Source of the DNA: JAYZBC01 sp036339375
Lineage (GTDB): Bacteria; Pseudomonadota; Alphaproteobacteria; MPNO01; UBA2964
Length of the DNA: 13,246 nt
NCBI GenBank assembly: GCA_036339375.1
Contig: JAYZBC010000017.1
Coordinates: 1-13,246, forward strand
Reading direction: 5' to 3'
In this document: piece after piece, positions 7,499 through 13,246 of the stretch
How the letters are laid out: each line of letters begins with the position of its first letter
How positions within the stretch are numbered: the stretch's first letter is position 1
The notes under the pieces: model-generated
The model's input: the letters and a program-made list of their open reading frames with translations, nothing else
Database searches by the model: none
What the model was told of the DNA's origin: nothing
Position numbers and translations under genes: made by a program

Positions 7499-9826
7499 TT
7501 AGGGAGTATTTGCGGCTTGAATAGTCTGCCAAACTCTTTCGGGAGTTGCGGGCATCGCAAAATTTTCAATACCTAAGGGAAGTAGTGCATTGTTGATGGC
7601 ATTCATCATTGCCGCAAGGCCGCCAACAGTTCCACATTCTCCTGCCCCTTTAACACCAAGGGGATTGGTCATAGTTGGAACGGGGTGGCTTGCTATTTCA
7701 AAATTGCAGAAATTATCAGCACGGGGCATCGTATAATCCAAGAATGAACCAGTCAGCAATTGCCCGCTATCAGGTTCATAGAAGACATTTTCCATCAACG
7801 CTTGCCCAACTCCCTGCGCTATTCCACCGTGCACTTGTCCTTCGACCAATAAGGGATTGAGTTCTGTTCCCACATCGTGGACGGCAACATATCTGGCAAC
7901 TTCGATTATACCTGTCTCAGGGTCGATCTCTACTTCGCAGACATGACAACTGTTAGGTGTATTGTTTTGGTCTGGAGACCATGTAGCGGTTTCGTATAGC
8001 CCAATTTCAATATCGGGAGCCAATTTTGAGGGTACGAAGGCGGTTTTTGCAACATCTTTGAAAACTATGGATTTATCAGTACCGGAAACGATATACGCCC
8101 CATCTTTAAATTCTATGTCTGGTTCGGCTGCTTCTAACAGGTGTGCAGCTATTTGTTTACCTTTTGCTATTATTTTGTCGACAGCTTTAAACACGACTGT
8201 ACCCCCAATTGTTGCCGTTCGTGCGGCACCGGTACCCGTACCCCAGGACAGTTTTTCTGTATCTCCTTCGATGACACGGATATCTTCCGCCTCAATTCCT
8301 AACCTTTCAGAAACAATTTGAGTGTAGATAGTCTCGTGGCTCTGTCCGCCGGCTGTCGAGCCTACTAATACTGTTACCGTACCGCCAGGATCAAAACGCA
8401 ATTCAGCTGTTTCAGGCGAAGGGCCAGCAGAGGGGTCCACTGTTGTAGAAACCCCAATTCCTCTAAGCTTACCCAAAATTTTGGCAGTTTCTATTCTTTG
8501 AGAAGATCCAACGTAATCCGCAATTTTAAGGCATTTATCCATAATGATTTCAAATTCACCGCAGTCATAAACGCCAGTAGTTGGAAGATTATACGGCATT
8601 GCGGAAGAAGAGATGATATTGCGACGTCGGATTTCAGTAGGGTCAAGACCAATTTTGTGGGCAGCTATATCAATTATTCTTTCTAAGACATATGTACCCG
8701 GTGCTCCTCCGGGTGCTCGATAGTTCGATACGGGCACGGTATTTGTTAAAACTGCTGCTGCTTGGCCATGGAGAGCAGGCGTTGTGTAAACGCCACACAT
8801 GGAATTCGCAATGCCATTTGTGGAGATGAAGCCAATCATTGTAATGTAGGCTCCAACATTATTTTGAGATTTCAGACGCATCCCTAGAAAACGCCCTTCA
8901 GAATCTAGGCCCAATTCAGCTTCTACTACCATGTCGCGTGCTTGATCGTCCGACAGTAAGCTTTCGCTCCGTTCACATGTCCACCTTACCGGGCGTCCAA
9001 CACGTTCCGATGCCCATGCAATGAGCGGGACCTCCGGGTATAAGCCACCCTTCATGCCAAAGGATCCCCCAACATCACCCGCTATTAATCTCATTCCGTG
9101 TTCAGGAATATTGAACATGTTTTGGGTCATCATTGTACGCCAAATATAGGGGCGTTGGTGGCAAGCATAAATTGTGTACTGGTTTTTTCCTGAATCGAAA
9201 CTAGCTACGACAGCACGCGGCTCCATAGTGCTACCCGCCACACGGTTAATTATAAATTTTTGCCGAATTACATGAGGAGCATTTTTTAAAACAGTTTCGA
9301 CCTTTTGTTCATCACCGTATTCCGCAAACAGAGGCTCATTATTTGAGCACTCAGGCCATAAGGAGGGTGTTTCGGCGTGATTGGCATTGTCCGTTGATAG
9401 GTGGAACGGTAAAGGGACATAATCGACTTTTATCGTTTCAGCAGCGTCTTTGGCCTGGTTTACGGTTTCCGCCACAATGATAGCTACAGACTGGCCCACA
9501 TGACGCACCCGATCCCGAGTCAAAGCGGGACGCGGGGGTCGATACATCGGTGAACCATCACGCTTCCGCATGGGTGATAAACCGGAGAGGTCCCCTATTT
9601 GATCATTTTTGTAGTCCTCTCCTGTTAGAATGGTAAGAACTCCCGGCATAGATTTTGCCTCCGAACAATCGATGTTTGAAATATCTGCATGAGCATGAGG
9701 CGAACGAAGGAAAACTGCACAAGTTTGATGCTGAAGTTGGACATCGTCGGTATAACGTCCGTTTCCAGTTAGGAGCCTTGGAGCTTCGACTTGAGTGACA
9801 GGTTGGCTAATCGCGTAGCGCGCCAT
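7499..9826 (-). CDS. CoxL-like molybdopterin-binding (large) subunit of an aerobic hydroxylase/dehydrogenase
   Basis: This 775-residue protein belongs to the xanthine oxidase/CO dehydrogenase large-subunit family, which hydroxylates aldehydes, N-heterocycles or related compounds at a Mo-pterin cytosine dinucleotide centre. The order is an N-terminal aldehyde-oxidase a/b-hammerhead domain (about 15-140) followed by two Mo-cofactor-binding domains (about 155-395 and 420-700). Visible contacts are GDVGGSFGMKGG (250-261), GGQSHETIY (493-501) and GVKGAGE (724-730), whose Glu730 is the expected catalytic base. The active-site loop reads NYRAPGG (368-374), neither the AYxCSFR of true CO dehydrogenase nor the AYRGAGR of common form II enzymes. 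The small [2Fe-2S] and medium FAD subunits are not in the window: a TPR gene lies divergently upstream and dtd downstream. An AAAGGAT ribosome site supports the ATG at 9826. It is not a CO dehydrogenase; the true substrate is unknown. Confidence 0.93.
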   Translation of the reverse strand: MARYAISQPVTQVEAPRLLTGNGRYTDDVQLQHQTCAVFLRSPHAHADISNIDCSEAKSMPGVLTILTGEDYKNDQIGDLSGLSPMRKRDGSPMYRPPRPALTRDRVRHVGQSVAIIVAETVNQAKDAAETIKVDYVPLPFHLSTDNANHAETPSLWPECSNNEPLFAEYGDEQKVETVLKNAPHVIRQKFIINRVAGSTMEPRAVVASFDSGKNQYTIYACHQRPYIWRTMMTQNMFNIPEHGMRLIAGDVGGSFGMKGGLYPEVPLIAWASERVGRPVRWTCERSESLLSDDQARDMVVEAELGLDSEGRFLGMRLKSQNNVGAYITMIGFISTNGIANSMCGVYTTPALHGQAAAVLTNTVPVSNYRAPGGAPGTYVLERIIDIAAHKIGLDPTEIRRRNIISSSAMPYNLPTTGVYDCGEFEIIMDKCLKIADYVGSSQRIETAKILGKLRGIGVSTTVDPSAGPSPETAELRFDPGGTVTVLVGSTAGGQSHETIYTQIVSERLGIEAEDIRVIEGDTEKLSWGTGTGAARTATIGGTVVFKAVDKIIAKGKQIAAHLLEAAEPDIEFKDGAYIVSGTDKSIVFKDVAKTAFVPSKLAPDIEIGLYETATWSPDQNNTPNSCHVCEVEIDPETGIIEVARYVAVHDVGTELNPLLVEGQVHGGIAQGVGQALMENVFYEPDSGQLLTGSFLDYTMPRADNFCNFEIASHPVPTMTNPLGVKGAGECGTVGGLAAMMNAINNALLPLGIENFAMPATPERVWQTIQAANTP

Positions 9827-10162
9827 AATTAATTATCCTTTATAACAAATTTTAGGGTTCTTTTTGCTCTTATTTTTTGCAACCAAGACGTCCCTAATTA
9901 AGTGTTTATAGCATACAAAAATAAACAAAATGACAAGTGGAAAGGAACATTGATTTAAATGCCAAAAGAAGTGGCCTTTTGGGTAAAATACCTACAAAAG
10001 GGGCTATAAATCTTTTGGAACTAAATTTGTTACACAAAAGATCTTATAGAATTTTAATGGCCCTGTTTAACCCTTTTGGGATTCTTTTTCTAGGGCGTAT
10101 AGTAACTTTTAGCGGGAGACCAAATTACTTAGGAATTTGTTAACCAAATCTGGGAACCGAAT
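9827..10162. other. 336-bp divergent intergenic region with a bulged hairpin
   Basis: This AT-rich gap separates the CoxL-like gene (-) from the TPR gene (+) and should hold both promoters. A weak minus-strand promoter candidate is TTGTCA (9931-9936) with TATGCT (9910-9915), spacer 15 bp. At 9975-10001 there is a hairpin with a 7-bp outer stem (CCTTTTG/CAAAAGG), a 2-base bulge, a 4-bp inner stem (GGTA/TACC) and a 3-base loop, not followed by a T-run. A 68-codon GTG-started reading frame covers 9937-10143 but has no good ribosome site or recognisable domain, so I do not call it a gene. Confidence 0.5.
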
Positions 10163-10723
10163 ATGATACGGTTGATTTTCATTGGGCTACTCATTTGCCA
10201 AATTTTTCCTACACAAACTGTATTTGCAAAAGATTCCAACTCCGTTTTAAGGGAAAAGGCGGAGGTTTTGTGGGAACAAGGATCGGTGATGCACGCGATG
10301 GGTTTGTTTGATTATGCAATTGCTTTTTTTAAACATTCAATAGATGTCCAGCCCTCTGCTGAAGCGCACACCTACCTAGGTTGGTCATTGAGCCATCAAG
10401 GTAAATTAAAGGAAGCTATAGCCCATTGTAAAAAAGCTATTCCCCTAGATCCCACATTTGGCAATCCCTATAATGATATTGGTGTTTATCTGTTAGAGGC
10501 TGGTAAACCGAAGGCAGCCATTCCCTGGTTGCGAAAAGCGATGCATGCGAAACGCTATTGCTGTTATCAATTTCCACATTATAACTTAGCTAGAATACTT
10601 CAAATGAAAGGTGATCTGGAGGGAGCAGAACGCGAATTTAAAAAGGCTTTAGAGTTTGACCCCGATTATGAGCCGGCAAGGCTTGGACTAGAGGTCCTAA
10701 AAAGATTTGCTCCCAAACTATAA
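10163..10723 (+). CDS. secreted tetratricopeptide-repeat protein
   Basis: This 186-residue protein has an N-terminal signal peptide (MIRLIFIGLLICQIF core, probable cleavage after VFA at residue 22), so it should be periplasmic. The rest is almost entirely TPR helices: a degenerate repeat at about 33-66 and clearer ones at 67-100 (YLGWSLSHQGKLKEA), 101-134 (YNDIGVYLLEAGKPKAA) and 137-170 (YNLARILQMKGDLEGAE, ending in DPDYEPA). TPRs are protein-protein scaffolds; no enzymatic domain is present. The ribosome site is weak (GGGA ten bases before the ATG). It is upstream of tctC on the same strand but separated by 305 bp, so probably a separate transcript. Adjacent cysteines (133-134) in an exported protein could form a disulfide. 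The partner is unknown. Confidence 0.85.
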   Translation: MIRLIFIGLLICQIFPTQTVFAKDSNSVLREKAEVLWEQGSVMHAMGLFDYAIAFFKHSIDVQPSAEAHTYLGWSLSHQGKLKEAIAHCKKAIPLDPTFGNPYNDIGVYLLEAGKPKAAIPWLRKAMHAKRYCCYQFPHYNLARILQMKGDLEGAEREFKKALEFDPDYEPARLGLEVLKRFAPKL

Positions 10724-11028
10724 AACTAACTTTGAGGAGGTTTTACTTCCAGCCTAAAGAAGTTTGAAGGTTTTAAGCTAAATCGAATTTTTGATCGGTT
10801 AAAAGTTTTAGTATGAATATAAGATTTTTTGCCGTTTAAAAAAATAAAAATAACAAAATTCATTAATATTCTTAAAAACTAACTTCCGTAAATAAGCATC
10901 CGTTAATAAAAGGGTCTCTAATGGTTATTTCTCTATGATTAAAAATATTTGTTATCTATGCGGCAGGGCCTTTTGATTTCATAAAAAATCTAGTAGAAAA
11001 GGTCAGAAAACAAAATTTGGGGGGGAAA
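10724..11028 (+). other. AT-rich 305-bp intergenic region upstream of tctC
   Basis: No credible ORF, tRNA or GC-rich terminator stem was found after the TPR gene; the longest ATG frames are under 20 codons. The stretch is strongly AT-rich with A and T tracts and probably contains the tctC promoter, but no single -35/-10 pair stands out. Confidence 0.5.
11019..11025 (+). promoter_or_regulatory. seven-G ribosome binding site of tctC
   Basis: An uninterrupted run of seven G lies four bases before the ATG at 11029. It serves as a Shine-Dalgarno and shows that translation starts at this ATG rather than at the in-frame TTG at 11017, which overlaps the run. G homopolymers of this length can slip in replication, which would change the spacing rather than the reading frame. 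Confidence 0.65.
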
Positions 11029-12060
11029 ATGTTAAGGAAACTTAAATATGTGCTGCCAATTGCTCTGGCAACAAGTTTAGCTGCCGGGTCATTACAGGCA
11101 AATACATTAGCAAAACACTATAAAGGAAAAACCGTTTCGATTGTTATTCCTTATGGTCCAGGGGGGACCTACGACAAATATGGCTCTACTTTCGCAAGAC
11201 ATATAGGGCGTCATATCCCGGGTGATCCAACTGTGATTGTTCAATATATGCCTGGCGCGGGCGGCTCCAAGGCAATGAATTATATGTATAACGCTGCACC
11301 CAAATTTGGGTATGTTACTACTGTCCCATTGGATAATATTGTGGTTAACCAAGTTCTTCGGCCAAAAAAAATGAGGTATAAAGCAAACAAATTCACTTGG
11401 CTTGGTTCGTCCAATCAAACAAACTCTGTTATGGTTGTTGCCGCTAGGACCGGGGTTCTTAAGATATCAGACGCTAAAACAAAGCAAGTAATAGGTTCTA
11501 CTGCGGGTTATTCCTCCAGCACCTTTTTGTTTTGTAAGTTGGCAGCTGGTTTGTTGGGATTAAAAATTAAAATGATTGCCGGATATAAGGGTTCTTCCCG
11601 GTCGATGTTTGCTATTGAAACGGGAGAGGCAGATATGACGGCACCTAATTGGCTTGCCTGGGATTCTAAGGTCCCACATTGGTTCAAAGGGAAAAAGCCG
11701 TTTGCAAATGCTGTTCTTCAGAATGGCGTTTTCCCCGATCCAGATCTGCCAAATGTCCCAATGCTAGGCGATTTGGTTAAGCCTAAAGACAAACCTCTTG
11801 TGATGTTTTTAGCTTCTGCAGGGCCTTTAGGTCGTGGGTTGACCATGCCACCTGGTGTACCAAAAAATCTAATTCCCGGCTTGCGTAGTGCATACAAAAA
11901 AATGAATGCCGATCCCAGATTTCGGGCCGAACTAAAAAAACGTCGTCTCCGGCTAATTTCCAGTACTGGGAAAGAAATTCAAAAAGTTGTAGAAGATGCG
12001 CTTAAAGCAACTTCGCCTGCAGTGGTCAAGCGAGTTCGTAAAATCGTATACGGAAAATAA
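11029..12060 (+). CDS. tctC: TctC-family periplasmic solute receptor (tripartite tricarboxylate transporter, Bug protein)
   Basis: A 343-residue exported receptor of the TctC/Bug family. The signal peptide has basic residues MLRKLK, a hydrophobic core and probable cleavage after LQA (residue 24). The mature start KTVSIVIPYGPGGTYDKYG (34-52) is the ligand-binding loop region, followed by QYMPGAGGSKAMNY (72-85), both family hallmarks. These proteins usually bind carboxylates or related metabolites and hand them to TctA/TctB. No tctA or tctB gene is in the window, so this is an orphan receptor that either works with distant membrane genes or acts as a sensor, as many Bug proteins are thought to do. 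The transcript ends in a clear terminator 20 bases past the stop. Ligand unknown. Confidence 0.92.
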   Translation: MLRKLKYVLPIALATSLAAGSLQANTLAKHYKGKTVSIVIPYGPGGTYDKYGSTFARHIGRHIPGDPTVIVQYMPGAGGSKAMNYMYNAAPKFGYVTTVPLDNIVVNQVLRPKKMRYKANKFTWLGSSNQTNSVMVVAARTGVLKISDAKTKQVIGSTAGYSSSTFLFCKLAAGLLGLKIKMIAGYKGSSRSMFAIETGEADMTAPNWLAWDSKVPHWFKGKKPFANAVLQNGVFPDPDLPNVPMLGDLVKPKDKPLVMFLASAGPLGRGLTMPPGVPKNLIPGLRSAYKKMNADPRFRAELKKRRLRLISSTGKEIQKVVEDALKATSPAVVKRVRKIVYGK

Positions 12061-12079
12061 TAGTACTTATTTCATTGCG

Positions 12080-12108
12080 AAACGGCGGCTATCAGAGCCG
12101 CCGTTTTT
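12080..12108 (+). terminator. intrinsic terminator after tctC
   Basis: A perfect 11-bp stem (12080-12090 with 12096-12106, core CGGCGGCT/AGCCGCCG) closes a 5-base loop and runs into five T (12104-12108). It starts 20 bases after the tctC stop. On the opposite strand only three T follow, so it could weakly stop the convergent SDR transcript too. Confidence 0.92.
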
Positions 12109-12169
12109 CATTACTAAGATGGCCTTTGGGTTAAAGTTTTTATATTTTTTTATTTTGTAACAAAGTTTT

Positions 12170-12931
12170 TTACCAAAAAATCGTACCCCCATCCACAACG
12201 ACAGTTTGTCCAGACATGAAGTCGCTGTCCGGTGAGGCCAGGAATACACACAAACCAACAACGTCTTCGGGTACGCCAATACGTTTAATAGCTCGTCTTT
12301 GAAGTATTGCGTTTTGGCGCTTTTCTAAATCCCCACCGTCTACAAGGGTCGGTGTGTCAGTTTGAATTGGTCCGGGTGCAATAGCATTTATTCTAATTCC
12401 GTCAGGACCAAATTCCCGGGCCATAGTTCGTGTTATACCCAGCACCGCTGCTTTTGATGCTGCATATCTTGTGCTGTGACCCTGACCACTAAAAGCGGCA
12501 GTGGATGCTATATTGATTATTTTGCCGTAACCCTTTTGTTTCATCGCGGGAATTGCCGCCTTTGAGGAAAGCCAAACACCCTTAATGTTGACCTCCATCA
12601 CTTGGTCCCATTCATCTGGAGTTTCGTCTGTTGATATTTTTCGTTCTAAGTTGGTATACAATCCGGCATTTGAAACGAGGATGTCGAGGCCTCCAAATAT
12701 CTCAATTGCTTCTGCAACCATTCTCTCGTTATCTTTTTGGACAGAGACATTTGTTTCTATAAATTTGGCTTCGCCACCCAACTCCTTAATGAGTTTAACA
12801 ATATTCTCTCCACTACTTATATCCGCTACAATGATTTTCGCCCCTTCTTCCGCTAACCGTTTGCAATAAGCCGCCCCAATACCCTGTGAACCACCAGTAA
12901 CAACAGCGACTTTTCCGTTTAGCCTTCCCAT
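12170..12931 (-). CDS. short-chain dehydrogenase/reductase (classical SDR)
   Basis: A 253-residue cytoplasmic NAD(P)-dependent oxidoreductase with all classical SDR elements: the cofactor loop TGGSQGIG (12-19), Asp37 at the end of the second strand (favouring NAD over NADP), SNAG (87-90), Asn115, and the catalytic Ser143-Tyr156-Lys160 in STAAFSGQGHSTRYAASK, then IAPGPIQTDT. The C-terminal DGGTIFW ends the fold normally. I chose the ATG at 12931, preceded at good distance by GAGGA; a GTG at 12943 would add four residues and would have to share that ribosome site. It resembles 3-oxoacyl-ACP reductase and glucose/cyclohexanol-type dehydrogenases, but the substrate cannot be read. It is divergent from the alpha/beta hydrolase at the right edge across 187 bp and convergent with tctC. 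Confidence 0.93.
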   Translation of the reverse strand: MGRLNGKVAVVTGGSQGIGAAYCKRLAEEGAKIIVADISSGENIVKLIKELGGEAKFIETNVSVQKDNERMVAEAIEIFGGLDILVSNAGLYTNLERKISTDETPDEWDQVMEVNIKGVWLSSKAAIPAMKQKGYGKIINIASTAAFSGQGHSTRYAASKAAVLGITRTMAREFGPDGIRINAIAPGPIQTDTPTLVDGGDLEKRQNAILQRRAIKRIGVPEDVVGLCVFLASPDSDFMSGQTVVVDGGTIFW

Positions 12932-13118
12932 TTCGTTCCTCACAAATAATTTTTGCGTGATTTAATTACGTTCAAACGGCTTAAGCAACCGTCCCAGGCT
13001 AATTTTTGAAAAAGGCTGTTTTTTTAATCGTCTTTCGGATTGATCGGGGGGCGACTTATGGTATTTGTGTAAGGATCAGAGTAAAATTGTTACAACAGCT
13101 AGGTAAACGGGGAACGTA

Positions 13119-13246
13119 ATGGCGCAGCATATACATGGACCACTTTACTATGAACGCATGGGACGTACGGGGCCTGTTGTGGCCTTTGTTCATCCTAACC
13201 CGATGGACCAGTCGTGCTGGATCTTCCAGTTGGCCCACTTGTCGAC
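13119..13246 (+). CDS. alpha/beta fold hydrolase, N-terminal part (3' end outside window)
   Basis: Forty-two codons are visible before the window ends. After a short first strand pair (HGPLYYERMGRTGP) comes VAFVHPNPMDQSCWIFQ, where HPNPMD (25-30) takes the place of the HG oxyanion motif that follows strand 3 in alpha/beta hydrolases, with a Trp a few residues later as in many members. The ATG has a GGGGAA ribosome site (13109-13114). The nucleophile, acid and His lie beyond the edge. It shares a divergent control region with the SDR, suggesting a joint catabolic role. The fold call rests on a short stretch. Confidence 0.7.
   Translation, partial: MAQHIHGPLYYERMGRTGPVVAFVHPNPMDQSCWIFQLAHLS

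Noticed and set aside
7499..9826. Aerobic CO dehydrogenase (coxL) assignment
   Set aside because: The diagnostic AYxCSFR loop is absent and no coxS or coxM gene is adjacent.
10071..10091. CCCTTTTGGG followed by a T-rich stretch as a terminator
   Set aside because: A 3-bp stem with a 4-base loop is too weak to support termination.
9937..10143. 68-codon GTG-started reading frame on the + strand upstream of the TPR gene
   Set aside because: It has no convincing ribosome site, no recognisable domain or signal peptide, and lies in AT-rich intergenic DNA; probably chance.
1..13246. Idea that the window is a circular element with the right-edge hydrolase continuing into the left-edge one
   Set aside because: Joining the ends puts the right gene out of frame with the left one and runs into a stop within a few codons; the combined length would also lack the nucleophile region.

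Overview
The window reads as a moderately AT-rich chromosomal segment of a heterotrophic Gram-negative bacterium, most likely an alphaproteobacterium, perhaps marine. The reasons are the paired use of TRAP (DctPQM) and TctC-type periplasmic receptors, a CoxL-type molybdenum hydroxylase, a classical SDR and a trace of a Rieske oxygenase. This taxonomic guess is inference. No tRNA, rRNA, CRISPR array, insertion sequence or phage gene was seen.

Layout. Positions 1-569 (+) hold the end of an alpha/beta hydrolase and, overlapping its stop codon, a 53-residue ORF that looks like the leftover C-terminus of a VanA-type Rieske oxygenase. Positions 593-3703 (-) hold an FSR-like MFS exporter followed 39 bp later by an SF2 DEAH helicase with a central four-cysteine knuckle. 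Positions 3891-6806 (-) hold a complete TRAP transporter in the order dctP-dctQ-dctM, with a perfect 14-bp hairpin between dctP and dctQ. Positions 7037-9826 (-) hold a CoxL-like molybdopterin subunit followed 15 bp later by dtd (D-aminoacyl-tRNA deacylase). Positions 10163-12060 (+) hold a secreted TPR protein and an orphan TctC receptor that ends in a clear intrinsic terminator. Positions 12170-12931 (-) hold an SDR dehydrogenase, divergent from the N-terminus of a second alpha/beta hydrolase that runs off the right edge.

How the genes may fit together. Most of the window looks like a small-molecule uptake and oxidation neighbourhood: two unrelated high-affinity uptake systems (TRAP, TTT receptor), one exporter, and hydrolase, hydroxylase and dehydrogenase enzymes able to act on organic acids or aromatic compounds. 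No substrate can be read from the sequence. dtd and the helicase are information-processing genes embedded among them. I did not find a convincing new multi-gene system. The points most worth a second look are the CoxL homologue with an unusual active-site loop and no visible FeS or FAD partner subunits, the Rieske remnant, the dctP/dctQ hairpin, and the two alpha/beta hydrolase fragments that bracket the window.
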